Of a stretch of 64,000 nucleotides of DNA, positions 17,283-27,067 are shown one piece after another; the stretch's first letter is position 1, and each line of letters begins with the position of its first letter. The notes under the pieces are model-generated. The model was not told the DNA's origin, searched no databases, and worked only from the letters and a program-made list of their open reading frames with translations. The stretch is from DAIOEK01 sp963828285 (GTDB lineage Bacteria > Chloroflexota > Anaerolineae > Anaerolineales > Anaerolineaceae). Location: positions 1,116,001-1,180,000 of the forward strand of contig CAWHEB010000002.1 of assembly GCA_963828285.1 (NCBI GenBank). The letters are read 5' to 3'. The position numbers were made by a program, and so were the translations under genes.

Positions 17283-18717
17283 TGAAGGACCCTGGAAACT
17301 GCTCGCCTACCTGGAAGATATCCAACCGACCATCTTCTACGATGGGACTTTTTATCCCAACTACACCCAGCGTTTGATGCTCGAGAACATCGATCTGGAT
17401 GTGGACATTGCCACCCTGAAATCGCAGCTGCTGGATCTGGCCGAGAAGGCCTACGACGCTGAACAGGACCATCTGGCAGAATCTGCCCGTGAACTGATCA
17501 ACAAATCGGAAGAGACGCTGAATATGCAGATCGCCGAACGGCAGGATCTGCTGGATACCTACCTGGATGCCCTATCCGACAATGATGAGAATGAGACCCG
17601 CAAACCGCAAGAGATCCTGGATGAGCTGAATTCCACCATCCGTCTGCCCATTCGGTTGAACAATGAGCAGATGAGACGGCTGACCTCATCCCCCAAATCG
17701 CTGCGCGATGAGATCGAAGACCAGATTCACAGCATCCTGACCGGATTAACCGTCACCCGTCTGATCGCAGCCTTCGAACGCCGGCTTGAAGAAGGTCTCT
17801 CGTTGAAACCTTCGCAGTACCAGAATGCCGACTGGCAGAGCATCTCCGGGGATATGCTGCAGGAGTTGGATGTCCTCTTCGAGAAGAATCGCGACCGACT
17901 GTTCGGGTCGCAGGGACAGATCTCCCGCGAGCTCGACACCGTCTTTGAGAAACTCGGTCATCAAACCGTCAACGAAGACCTGGTCGTCCAATTACTGGGA
18001 TACATCAGCCAGGGTTCGCGGATGGTCTTCGACCAGAAGACCCACCGTCAGGTCTGGCAGCGGACTACCCGTCTGCGTTATCTTTTCCTGGCCGCAAAGT
18101 ATCTGGTGGACCGCGAAAGCCCGGCAGTCACCGCGGATGTTCTGGAACATCTGGAAGATGCCCGCAAGGCGATGATCGCACTGTGGGGATCATCCGAGTG
18201 GGCGCGCATCCGTCAGACGAATGCCTCCTTGAGCGAATCCTTTGTCGGAAAGTATTCAGCCGAGCTCGGCGAAGAAAAAGTGCAGGAACTGATCGCCAAG
18301 CCTTTGACCGAATGGGATGATGACTCACAGGCTGTCGCCAAGGAAATCCTGGGCAGTAGCGTGATGAATGAGATCTACCGCCAACTGCTGTTGAGTGTGA
18401 TCTCTGAATTGTGGGTGGATTACCTGACCAGGGTGGAAGCCCTCAGAGTATCCATCGGACTGGAAGCCTACGCCCAGCGTGATCCGCTGGTGCAGTATAA
18501 AGGCCGCGCATCCGAGTTATTTGGCGAACTGCTCAGGGATATCCGCAGCGGGACCATCAGCAGAATGTTCACCTACCGCCCGCGGGTCATGACCAACACC
18601 AATACGGATGGACAATCCACAACAGGCGTTCCCCAACCGGAGATCGTCAGCCTTCCTGAAGGCGAAGCGGCTCAGCCCGACAATTCCGGCGGTAAAAAGA
18701 GACGCCACCGTCATTAA
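17251..18717 (+). CDS. secA: SecA, C-terminal portion in the shifted frame
   Basis: This frame opens after a TGA at 17248 and reads DEGPWKLLAYLEDIQPTIF directly after the shift, without a ribosome site or plausible start, so it is the continuation of SecA. Its end contains the canonical helical-scaffold sequence ELWVDYLTRVEALRVSIGL followed by AYAQRDPLVQYKGRASELF, which in other SecA proteins lies about 110 residues after LLEYDDV; here about 400 residues intervene, a long helical insertion (about 17.3-18.4 kb) rich in Glu, Leu and Arg. The C-terminus ends in basic KKRRHRH with no zinc-binding SecB site. The shift lies between 17251 and 17282, most simply one extra base near GTCCCTG. Confidence 0.85.
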   Translation, partial: PSAFPKSLKDDEGPWKLLAYLEDIQPTIFYDGTFYPNYTQRLMLENIDLDVDIATLKSQLLDLAEKAYDAEQDHLAESARELINKSEETLNMQIAERQDLLDTYLDALSDNDENETRKPQEILDELNSTIRLPIRLNNEQMRRLTSSPKSLRDEIEDQIHSILTGLTVTRLIAAFERRLEEGLSLKPSQYQNADWQSISGDMLQELDVLFEKNRDRLFGSQGQISRELDTVFEKLGHQTVNEDLVVQLLGYISQGSRMVFDQKTHRQVWQRTTRLRYLFLAAKYLVDRESPAVTADVLEHLEDARKAMIALWGSSEWARIRQTNASLSESFVGKYSAELGEEKVQELIAKPLTEWDDDSQAVAKEILGSSVMNEIYRQLLLSVISELWVDYLTRVEALRVSIGLEAYAQRDPLVQYKGRASELFGELLRDIRSGTISRMFTYRPRVMTNTNTDGQSTTGVPQPEIVSLPEGEAAQPDNSGGKKRRHRH

Positions 18718-18731
18718 GAAGAAGAGGGAAA

Positions 18732-19496
18732 ATGCACATTTTAGTCACCAACGATGATGGGGTCACCCATCCCGGATTGATGGCGCTGGTTAAAGCAATG
18801 CAACCATTTGGACAGGTCACTGTCCTGGCTCCGGATAAGAATTGGAGCGCATCCGGTCATGTGAAAACGCTCGACCGTCCACTGAGAGTGAAAGAGACCA
18901 AACTGTCCGACGGCACCTGCGCCTGGACGACCGACGGCGCACCATCTGATTGTGTTGCCCTGGCTGCGCTGGGATTCTTCCCCGATAAGATCGATCTGGT
19001 GGTCTCGGGCATCAACCCGAACGCGAATATCGGACATGATGTCACCTATTCGGGGACAGTGACCGCCGCCTTGGAAGCAGCCATCTCGGGCATCAACGGC
19101 ATCGCGGTTTCGTACGACCGCCCGGAATATGAAAAAAGGTCCATCGATTTCTCAACACCTGCCCGGGTTGCGGCAGTGGTCGTCGAAAGGTTCATCACCG
19201 AGGGATTCCCCACCGAAGTCATCCTGAATGTGAATGTCCCCGCGTTGAAATTTGAAGACATTAAAGGTTATAAGATCACCCGGCAGGGACTGCGCATCTA
19301 TCGGGACGAGCTTGTCCGCAGGGAGGATCCGCGCGGAAGGCCGTATTACTGGATCGGCGGGGAAAGCCCGACCGGTAAGGAAGAGGACGGCACGGATTAC
19401 GGTACATTGAAGGAAGGTTATGTGTCCATCACCCCGATCCAGTTGGATCTGACCGCGCATGACCTGATTCCGAAATTGCGAACCTGGAAATTCTGA
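18732..19496 (+). CDS. surE: 5'/3'-nucleotidase SurE
   Basis: A metal-dependent phosphatase that dephosphorylates nucleoside monophosphates. The 254-residue protein starts with the SurE signature HILVTNDDGVTHPGLMAL (Asp-Asp metal ligands), continues with APDKNWSASGH and VVSGINPNANIGHDVTYSGT, all diagnostic. It begins 14 bp after the end of secA with a strong AGAGGGAAA ribosome site, so the two are likely co-transcribed, and the transcript ends at a strong terminator immediately downstream. Confidence 0.95.
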   Translation: MHILVTNDDGVTHPGLMALVKAMQPFGQVTVLAPDKNWSASGHVKTLDRPLRVKETKLSDGTCAWTTDGAPSDCVALAALGFFPDKIDLVVSGINPNANIGHDVTYSGTVTAALEAAISGINGIAVSYDRPEYEKRSIDFSTPARVAAVVVERFITEGFPTEVILNVNVPALKFEDIKGYKITRQGLRIYRDELVRREDPRGRPYYWIGGESPTGKEEDGTDYGTLKEGYVSITPIQLDLTAHDLIPKLRTWKF

Positions 19497-19510
19497 GCAG
19501 ATGAATGTGA

Positions 19511-19544
19511 AGTCCACACCAAAACAGCGGTGTGGACTTTTTTT
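19511..19544 (+). terminator. Intrinsic terminator after surE
   Basis: Perfect 10-bp stem AGTCCACACC/GGTGTGGACT (19511-19520 and 19529-19538), 8-nt loop, followed by a run of seven T (19538-19544). A textbook intrinsic terminator. Confidence 0.92.
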
Positions 19545-19699
19545 ATCGGATGATTGGCGCTGCCGAAATGTAATCCGATTCGGTTTTCCGTAAAATACAT
19601 CATCATTCGTTATTTGTTTCAAACGAATATTCATATTCTCCGAAAGGCGCAAAATGTGGATGGAGCTGGCGATTGAACTATTCAGTTATCAAAGAGCAA

Positions 19700-19766
19700 T
19701 AGAATATAAGTTCTATATATAATTATAATAATTGGAAATGGATTTACAACCTGTCACATGTGACAG
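19700..19766 (-). promoter_or_regulatory. Two-palindrome promoter module, copy 1
   Basis: Read on the minus strand: perfect palindrome CTGTCACATGTGACAG (19766-19751), -35 TTGTAA (19749-19744), 16-bp spacer, -10 TATAAT (19727-19722), then palindrome TAGAACTTATATTCTA (19715-19700). The same order and spacing recur at 36482-36546 (minus) and 42352-42419 (plus). Downstream there is a short relic frame beginning near 19634 (MNIRLKQITNDDVFYG) that runs into the surE terminator, so this copy seems to drive a truncated gene. Confidence 0.65.
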
Positions 19767-20375
19767 TATCTGTGGGATTTGAGGTGGGGGATGTTGTGGA
19801 TGTTGAGTTCGGGTAGGCAATCATCCGAACCTGCACAGTTAGACTAGACAAATGGAAAAATTGCTGCAGGAAATTAATATGTTGAGTTGTGAGAGAAGCT
19901 TTGTGGACTATTCCAATAGCCTCAATTATAATGGATTATTTATTCAGATCCTTGAGTATTAATCATAGGAATTCGAATCATTATCGTCTAATGGTATCAC
20001 GATCCGTTTTAGCTGAGGTTTTAAGTATTATTGCAGGATCAATTATTGGAATGATTATCGTATCAAGAAAATCTAATAAAAGCTACTGGCTCGCGATACA
20101 TCATACCAAAACCATTTAAGAATTACTTGTTACGGCAATAATTTCAGGTGTATCTCTTTCAAATATATTCGATATTTTCTGGTTTGTTGATTCGACAACA
20201 GTTACTTGGGTATTACATAAAACATCGAGACAAATAGTTACGTGATTGGGATTTCCGAATCCATTTTGAATCACGACTCCAACAAGTATCTCGACCACTA
20301 TGAATATTTTGTGTTTAAATGGGATGTGAATGTTGGAGTTGAGTAACAACCAAGGATCGATCAAATCGTTTCCAT
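19767..20375. other. AT-rich accessory stretch without a convincing gene
   Basis: No intact gene is supported. A 76-codon plus-strand frame (19889-20119) contains a hydrophobic segment VLSIIAGSIIGMIIV and a preceding DYLFRSLSINHRNSN that faintly recalls polysaccharide flippase proteins; it may be a remnant. A 90-codon minus-strand frame (20116-20388) has no recognisable family. The composition is low in GC compared with secA-surE. Confidence 0.4.
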
Positions 20376-20485
20376 TGACCCACCCCAACCCCTCCCGCCA
20401 CCTGGATTTCCTTTTTTAGGAATTCGACCGGCGGGAGGGGCTTTAATTCTGCGGGGATGAGGGAACCTTGGGTTCCCTCATCCCC
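20376..20485. repeat. GC-rich palindromic repeat with 15-bp hairpin
   Basis: A pair CACCCCAACCCCTCCCGCC ... GGCGGGAGGGGCTTTAA (from about 20381 to 20445) forms one imperfect hairpin; next to it a perfect 15-bp hairpin pairs 20453-20467 with 20471-20485 around TTG. The same CCCCTCCCGC/GCGGGAGGGG arms recur at about 20.62, 21.42, 26.85, 35.77 and 41.11 kb. Confidence 0.7.
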
Positions 20486-20489
20486 AACC

Positions 20490-20679
20490 CCCTGACTCTT
20501 TCAAAGAATCACTGTGAATACAAAAGTACCAAACAACCATGATCCGAGGGTTTCGGAGAAACTGGGTTGATAGGGATGGAAGATGCCTAGGCACTTCCAT
20601 CCCTATCTGATTCAAGCCCCTCCCGCAAAGATAACCAAATCAAAAAGATATCTTGCCTGCGGGAGGGGTTGGGGTGGGG
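20490..20679 (+). repeat. Interspersed repeat element, copy A (about 190 bp)
   Basis: Begins CCCTGACTCTTTCAAAGAAT, passes GAGAAACTGGGTTGATAGGG, a hairpin GATAGGGATGGAAG/CTTCCATCCCTATC, and ends with the GC-rich hairpin GCCCCTCCCGC/GCGGGAGGGG and TTGGGGTGGGG. A second near-full copy is at 26722-26908 in the same orientation; shorter inverted copies are at 35771-35900 and 38491-38642. No reading frame is carried, so this is a MITE- or REP-like non-coding repeat. Confidence 0.8.
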
Positions 20680-20812
20680 TAATGCACATTGATCTTGGGA
20701 TTTAGGCTAAACTCTTCATCACTTACGCAACTAACCCACATTACGTTTCGGTAATTTTGCGGATAACCAAGATTCCATATAATTAATTGTTAGCCTGAAA
20801 TCTTGATCCATC

Positions 20813-21371
20813 ATGAAGTGGTCATCCATGTCTTTACAACAATCTTTGACAAACGTACAAAATGACATCGAAAAAGGCGATCTTGGAAAAGCCCGAGACC
20901 GCCTTCACGGTTTGATATATACCTATCCTGATCACCTTGAACTTAGAAAAATGCTGGGGAACATCTATTGGGCAATTACAATTGCCGGAAATGGCTGGCA
21001 GATATTGGTATCTTGAAGAAGAAAAAGATGAAAGAATGGTCAAAGCCTGCCAACGATTTGAAAATCAATTTCACGATGATCCTGTACATCTCCTTTTTTC
21101 GATCCGATATAAAGGTGACCTGGAGTTAATTAAGGATACATTCGCCGGCAAGACTTTACTCAAACTGCACCAGGATGCCAAGGCAAAACACAGTTGGTAT
21201 GAAGATTTTAGAAATAAAGGTCCTTTAAAATATACTCATACCAAGTATGACCATGAAAAGCATAAAACGAAGGATGCTATTATCAAGTGGTCGTTCATTG
21301 GCTTCCTTGCCTTCATCGTAATATTGATCTGCATAGGAGGAGTAACTGTCCTTAATTGGATTTTCTTCTAG
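20813..21371 (+). pseudogene. DUF6584-like membrane protein, frameshifted
   Basis: Two overlapping frames make one protein: the first (20813-21016) gives DIEKGDLGKARDRLHGLIYT and PDHLELRKMLGNIYW; the second (to 21371) continues QLQLPEMAGRYWYLEEEKDE, then a variable middle and a C-terminal membrane helix (about 21290-21365, WSFIGFLAFIVILICIGGV). The YPDHLELRKMLG...YW...PEMAGRYWYLEE pattern is that of DUF6584 proteins, which have no known function. One surplus G at about 20972 (TATTGGGCAA) accounts for the shift. Flanked by repeat elements on both sides. Confidence 0.65.
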
Positions 21372-21420
21372 GAGGTGGGTGGGAATGTTTGTCCTCACCT
21401 AAAACCAACTTACTTGCTGC

Positions 21421-21530
21421 CACCCCAACCCCTCCCGACCTTATAGTACTAGGCATCCCTATCTTTAAAGCCCCTCCCGCAAAAAATTCGATCATACAGA
21501 ACTTGATCTGCGGGAAGGGTTGGGGTGGGC
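21421..21530. repeat. GC-rich palindromic repeat
   Basis: CACCCCAACCCCTCCCGACC at the left and CGGGAAGGGTTGGGGTGGGC at the right are near-perfect reverse complements, with an internal GCCCCTCCCGC (21470-21480) pairing with the same right arm. Same family as the arms of the 190-bp element. Confidence 0.75.
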
Positions 21531-21878
21531 GATAATTCAAAGATGCACACTCACAAACTCTGCGGGTATTTGAGCCCGATCGTTGGAAGTATTTCCCGCA
21601 TCGTAAATTTCGAGAAATCGGAAATCTCGGAATAAATATTTGGATGTGGAAATAATGTTTATGGGATATTTATTGAAAAAATTGTTATTCGTATTGTAGT
21701 ATGAACAAGTAAATGCTTAAATATATAGCGGGTTGATAAGAATATTAGCAACCTCTGGGTTCAATTGCTTATTCAGTCAGGGGGCAAATTAATGGTAAAA
21801 CCAAATATCACTCAAAACTTTCCCCTGATTATCCTTGGAAGTAATAATGAAGCGGAATAATCTTCCAATCGATTTACT
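21531..21878. other. Non-coding AT-rich gap
   Basis: No gene is supported. A short frame from ATG 21792 stops at 21860 just ahead of the cyclase remnant; it may be the original 5' end of that gene in another frame. Otherwise nothing was recognised. Confidence 0.35.
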
Positions 21879-22930
21879 TTGAATGAAGATGACAGGTATC
21901 TAGCGAATCTATTCTTAAGGATTATTTTGGGATTGATCACAGGAGATATCATTGTCATTGGTGCAGCCGCAATTTGGAAAGATTGGAATACATTTATCGT
22001 AGGTAGTATCGGCTGTGTCTTATTTCTTATTCCATTGTGGTTACTTTTCAAAGGTTATTTACGAGTTTGTGGTCTCATTTTCGTATTGCTCACACTCGTT
22101 ACAGTAACAGTCGCCGTGACGTTTGGTCAGGGTATACATGATATCGGTATCATTGCATATCCTATGATCATTGTGGTTGTCAGTCTGATCTTGAAACGTC
22201 GTGAATATTTCATTATCTCAACAATTACCCTGGGAGCTTTAGCGTGGCTGGTTTTTGGAGAGTTATTTGGATTATTCACTGCGAAGCCTATAACAACACC
22301 AATTGGGGCGGATTTCATTGTTGTTGCTGTAATTTTTCTGATTGCAGTTGTAGTTGTAGATTTTGTTGCGGAGAATATGCGCAGGAATTTACGCTTAGCA
22401 AACCAAGAGATTACTCAACGGAAAGTATTGGAAGAGCAACTCCGTCACCAAAGTACTCATGATATTTTAACAGGTCTCTACAATCGCACTTTTTTCGAAG
22501 AAGAGCTGCTGCGGATTGAGAAAAGCCGCGAATTTCCTGTGAGCATCATCGTTGCAGATGTTGACGATCTAAAAACTGTCAATGATACACAGGGACATGC
22601 AGTCGGTGACGAACTCTTAAGGCATTTATCCATTGTCACTGCAGGAAGTATTTCGGGCAAGCGATGTAGTAGCTCGAATCGGTGGGGACGAATTTGTAGT
22701 TTTACTCACTCAAACGGACTCTACCAACGGTAGAACGAACCTTGTTACGCATACGCGAAAAACTAAACGAGCACAATAACAAGAATCCAGATTTACCATT
22801 GAGCGTCTCCCTTGGCGCTTCAACTGTAGAAGGTGGCAAATTATCAGATGCCTTGTCCATTGCAGATAGTCGTATGTACATAGAAAAAGTTGCTACGAAA
22901 AACTGGTCGATAAGTTATCAGCTTTGCTAA
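21879..22930 (+). pseudogene. Membrane-bound GGDEF diguanylate cyclase, frameshifted twice
   Basis: N-terminal five or six helices (about 21900-22370, LIPLWLLFKGYLRVCGLIFV and following) anchor a coiled coil and a GGDEF domain starting HDILTGLYNRTFFEEEL. The active-site signature is present only after a frame change: VARIGGDEFVVLLTQ lies in the +1 frame at about 22660-22715, and the end of the domain (LSVSLGASTVEGGKLSDALS) in a third frame to 22930. Shifts lie near 22658 and 22720. An intact version would make cyclic di-GMP from GTP. It sits just upstream of a c-di-GMP-phosphodiesterase-type sensor, a natural pair. Real decay and sequence error cannot be told apart here. Confidence 0.75.
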
Positions 22931-23121
22931 ATCAATGTGTCAAGAAGCAAATATCTATGTTTATAGAATATGAGATAGAAATGATAACTCAAAAGAGAGC
23001 AAGTTTTGATAGGCAGAAAATTCCGAGTACCAGGCAGCAATGCTGATTTGATTCTAAATGTTGAAAAACTTGAAAGTCGATAGTCAATTTGGGATGTATC
23101 CGGGCATTGGAGAAATCTCTG

Positions 23122-24084
23122 ATGGATCAACACACAATTAATTCAGTTCTTTATCTGATCCCAATTATTGCCTCATTTTTGATAACGTTTGGATTGAGCC
23201 TGCTTGCATTCAGACGGAGACGGATGACCGGTGGATTATTGTTTGCCATTGTCTTACTCCTGGAATCAGAATGGTTGGCTGGATACATTATTGGACTGCT
23301 CAGCCCTAACCTGGAACAGAAGATCTTCTGGGAGAACATGCAATACTTTGGCACTTTATTAGGGCCGTTGATGATCCTTGTGTTTGCTGTAGAATACGTC
23401 GATCAAAATGCATTAGGAAAAACAAAACTTTGGGTTGGTCTTTCCCTCCCGGCATTTGTTACCATTATTCTTTCATTCACAAATCCTTATCATCACTTGG
23501 CTCTTCTAAATCAACGGTTGATCCCGGGTGAACCTTTTGCGATATACGCTTACGATTTTGGGATTCCAGTATATGCTGTCTTGTTTTACTGTTATGCTTT
23601 AATGATTTGGGCTATTTATTTATTAATCAAGCATTACATTCAACAAAATGGCATATATCGACGCCAAACGGGATTTATCCTGGCGGGCATCAGTATTCCT
23701 GTTATTTGCTCCATCACAATTTTTTTTGATCTGCCATTTCTTCCTAATCGAGATATTTCTCCCTATTATTTTGCATTAGCAAATTTATTCACTGCCTATG
23801 GATTATTTCGTGTTGGCATTTTTGAAATCGTTCCCATCGGCCGTAACCTGGTTGTGAGTAATATGCGTGATGGAGTGTTGCTTGTTGACGGATCATGCCA
23901 CTTGGTGGATATTAACCAGTCTGCTCGGGATCTGATCGGGGAGCCTAATCTAGAGGCAAAAGGTCAGCTTGTCAGCAGTATTTCTGGGAAAATGGGGTGG
24001 ATACCTGAGGATCGAAAGCAACATCGACACAAATTATTCAAAAGAAATATCATTCTCAGAGCAAGGGAAGCAACAATATTTTGA
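23122..24084 (+). pseudogene. Sensor protein, N-terminal 7TM domain and first PAS (part of one broken gene 23122-26775)
   Basis: Starts at ATG 23122 (MDQHTINSVLYLIPIIASFL) with GGAGA upstream. Residues about 1-225 are a seven-helix membrane sensor of the HisKA_7TM type, with the typical segments AGYIIGLLSPNLEQKIFWEN and YFALANLFTAYGLFRVGIFE. A PAS domain begins with VVSNMRDGVLLVDGSCHLVD. The frame is lost at about 23990 (AAAATGGGGTGG) where the protein continues in another frame. The stimulus is unknown. Confidence 0.75.
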
Positions 24085-25000
24085 CATATCCATAACCCGC
24101 ATAATCAATAACAAAGGACAATTTGTTGGTTATATGATCATCTTGCGGGATATCACTGAACGTAAACTACTGGAAGTAGAACGCAGTCAAAGTCATGATC
24201 TGCTTGAGCAGCGTGTTAACGAACGTACTGCGGAACTTGTAATGGCGAATGAGAAGTTAAACGCAGAAGTGGATCAGCGCAGGCATGCAGAGTTGGAAAA
24301 AGAAAAGCAAAGAAGCGAGATGGAAATTCTTTACACTTTGACTTTTGAACTGGCTGCCATGCCTTTGGATGCCGACCTTGAGGGCATGGTGACCAAGCGG
24401 ATGAAAGAATTGACCGGTGCTTTTATTGCCACGGTTTCCGAATATAACCCAGTGAAGAAACAACTTGAATTACGCCGTATTGAGACGGAAAGCAGCGCTC
24501 TGAAGGAAGCCAATCGCTTGATGAAGCGCAGAGTTACTGAACTGAACTTTCCGGTTAGTGATGCAATGTATCAGGAAATGGTTAATGCAGTGGTTGGCCA
24601 TAGGAACACCCTAAGTGAAGCTACTTTTGGGTCGATCCCGCCTGCTATCAGCACAATCTTGCAAAACATTTTCAATCTGGAATCCTTCATTGGTATGGCT
24701 ATCCAGTACGAAGGCGAGTTGATGGGTACGATGATGATAGTGATTGCAACGTGGACAGCCTATTACCATCGGACTGGTTGGTCACTGCTCTGGCGAATGT
24801 TCTATCGATCGTTTACAGACGTAAACGGGCTGAAACTGAAAGGCTTGAAAGCGAAAATCGCTTTCGTACCCTGGCAGAGATGCTGCCGCAAGCAATTTAT
24901 GAATGTGATTTGTCAGGTCAGCTCACTTACGTCAATCGGAAGGCATTCGAAATGTTCGGTTTTACGCAAATTGAGCCAGGTCTGGATGTATTCAATCTGA
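23969..25000 (+). pseudogene. Sensor protein, middle part: end of PAS, coiled coil and GAF-like domain
   Basis: Continuation of the 7TM sensor in the next frame. It finishes the first PAS domain (GYMIILRDITERKLLEVERS), passes a long coiled coil (about residues 75-125 of this frame) and a GAF-like domain with LTFELAAMPLDADLEGMVTK and LQNIFNLESFIGMAIQYEGE. The frame is lost at about 24745, after which residues such as SIVYRRKRAETERLESENRF appear in another frame. Confidence 0.7.
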
Positions 25001-25815
25001 TAGTGGAATCTGACAGGGAACGAGTTCGCGAGAAGATCAAACACCTCATCGAAGGGTATGGTGATACGAATTCTGAATATATGGCACTTCGGAAAAATGG
25101 TTCGAAGTTTCCAGTGTTGATCTATTCAACAACGGTGATCAAGGAAAATCATCCTGTGGGATTCCGCGGGGTAGTAGTGGATATCAGTGAGCTTAAATTA
25201 GCAGAAGAGAAAATCCAACAAAGCGAAAAGAAATACCGTGAACTATTCCACATCAATAACGACGGAATAGCTATCTATGTAACCGGGGAAGATCAAGAAT
25301 CAAAAAGCTTGGTCGAAATGAATGAAGCGGTTCATAATATGCTCGGATATACCCGAGAGGAAATGTTCAGGTTATTCCCTGTGATTTTTGAATCTGAACT
25401 GACAAAAGAAGAACTGCAGCTACATCTGACCGAACTTGAATCCCAGGGAGTAACAAACTTTGAAACGGTTCTGGTCCATAAAGATGGGCACTTCGTGAAT
25501 GCTGAGATTTCCGAGCAATTAATTCAATACGAGGGTCAAACAGCATTCATGAATATCATCCGTGATGTTACAGATCGGAAGCAGCATGAAAATGAACTTC
25601 AGGCGATTGCTACCCTGAGTGCTGCCTTACGTGCAGCACCATCCCGTTCCGAAATGCTTCCAGTGATCGTTGACCAAATAGCCAGTCTCATTAAATGCGA
25701 TTCAGTGGATATCGAAATTATTGAACCTCAAGCTGGAGATACAGTTGTCGAAGCTGCATATGGGCTGTGGAAGCCACTTGATTGGCACAAGGCAAAAGAA
25801 GGGAACCGGACTTAA
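24751..25815 (+). pseudogene. Sensor protein, PAS-PAS-GAF part
   Basis: Third segment of the same broken gene. Two PAS domains are clear: RFRTLAEMLPQAIYECDLSG and KYRELFHINNDGIAIYVTGE, each ending in the usual PAC motif (FRGVVVDISELKLAEEK, FMNIIRDVTDRKQHENE). A second GAF domain starts LQAIATLSAALRAAPSRSEM. It is interrupted at about 25800 and its remainder (LGVPLVAQENLIGFIWIGRK) is spread over two other frames up to about 26030. Confidence 0.72.
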
Positions 25816-26058
25816 TGCTGTAATTAGTGAAACTTTACGTCCATATCACACAAATAGTCTGGACAAAGAAGAGGATCTTCCTTTCCCGAATTGGGCATAT
25901 GAAGGGATTCGCGCAAGTGCTGGGAGTACCACTCGTTGCCCAGGAAAATCTGATCGGTTTTATTTGGATAGGACGAAAGTCAGACATCAATCTAAATGAA
26001 GTCCAATTGCTAACATGCTATCACAGACATAGCTGCAAACGCAATTCATCGTGCTACG

Positions 26059-26775
26059 ATGCACGAACAGGTTTTACAATTTGCCGATAACCTTTCTTCA
26101 GCTTATGACACCACGCTTGAAGGATGGGTAAATGCGCTCGAATTACGCGACCGGGAAACTGAAGGGCATGCCCGGAGGGTAGTCGAAGTAACAATCAACC
26201 TGGCACAGAAGATGGGCATTGGTTCAGCTGAGGAAATAAATATACGACGCGGTGCGCTTTTACATGATATAGGAAAGATGGGTATTCCGGATTCGGTGCT
26301 GCTCAAGCCCGGACCTTTGAATGAACGCGAATGGGAAATGATGCGGATGCACCCCGAATATGCCTACAGGTTGTTAACACCTATCGAATACTTAAATCCT
26401 GCCATTGAAATTCCATACTGTCATCATGAAAAGTGGGATGGTACTGGTTATCCGCGTGGATTGAAAGGTGAAGAGATCCCTCTCGCGGCACGTATCTTTG
26501 CAATCGTTGATGTTTGGGAGGCACTCACAAGTGACCGTCCTTACCGCCCCGCATGGACGAACGAAAAAGCTTTGAATTATATCGAAGAGCAAAAGGGTAA
26601 GCATTTCGACCCTACTGTGGTTGATAACTTCATGGATTTATTGAAAGGACCTTTGTCGAGTTTAACGAAGAGATTAAGATCCGGATACGATTCCAATCGC
26701 AAAACAATTAATTCTAGCTACCCCCTGACTCTCCCAAAGAATCATAATGACCACAAAAGTACCATACAGCCATGA
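26059..26775 (+). pseudogene. Sensor protein, C-terminal HD-GYP phosphodiesterase domain
   Basis: The output domain of the 23122-26775 gene, intact by itself. Motifs HARRVVEVTINLAQKMGI, LLHDIGKMGIPDSVLLKPG, the diagnostic HHEKWDGTGYPRGLKGEEIP and FAIVDVWEALTSDRPYR are all present, so the metal site and GYP signature are complete. HD-GYP domains hydrolyse cyclic di-GMP. It lacks its own start signals and belongs to the upstream frames. With the GGDEF remnant just upstream this was a make/break pair for the same messenger. The gene end touches the interspersed repeat copy B. Confidence 0.8.
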
Positions 26776-26908
26776 TACGAAGGTTGGGGAGAAACTGGGT
26801 TGATAGGGATGGAAGAACCCAGGTACTTCCATCCCTATCTAGTTAAGCCCCTCCCGCAAAGAGACCTAATCGAAAATTATCTTTCCTGCGGGAGGGGTTG
26901 GGGTGGGC
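26722..26908 (+). repeat. Interspersed repeat element, copy B
   Basis: Near-full copy of the element at 20490-20679 in the same orientation: CCCCTGACTCTCCCAAAGAA, GAGAAACTGGGTTGATAGGG, hairpin GATAGGGATGGAAG / CTTCCATCCCTATC, and the GCCCCTCCCGC/GCGGGAGGGG hairpin with TTGGGGTGGGC at the end. Its left end overlaps the last codons of the HD-GYP frame, so insertion may have changed the C-terminus of that protein. Confidence 0.8.
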
Positions 26909-27067
26909 ACGCACGGAATCCAGGTTCAATATCAAAAATAATATAGAATAATGATTATATATGGATGATTCAGACCAAAATCTTTTTATTATGAAAAATA
27001 TATTGGATTCAAAGTTGGGCTTCATATAATCCGCTTTATAGAAACTAAAACGTAGTTCCTTAAGTTA

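Noticed and set aside
19152..19634. Minus-strand frame downstream of promoter module copy 1 (MNIRLKQITND...)
   Set aside because: Only the first 20-30 codons lie outside the surE terminator and coding region; the rest is antisense to surE. Considered a relic of a 5' end, not a gene.
20116..20388. 90-codon minus-strand frame in the repeat-rich stretch
   Set aside because: No ribosome site, no family, and its 5' end runs into the GC-rich palindromic repeat. Not called as a gene.
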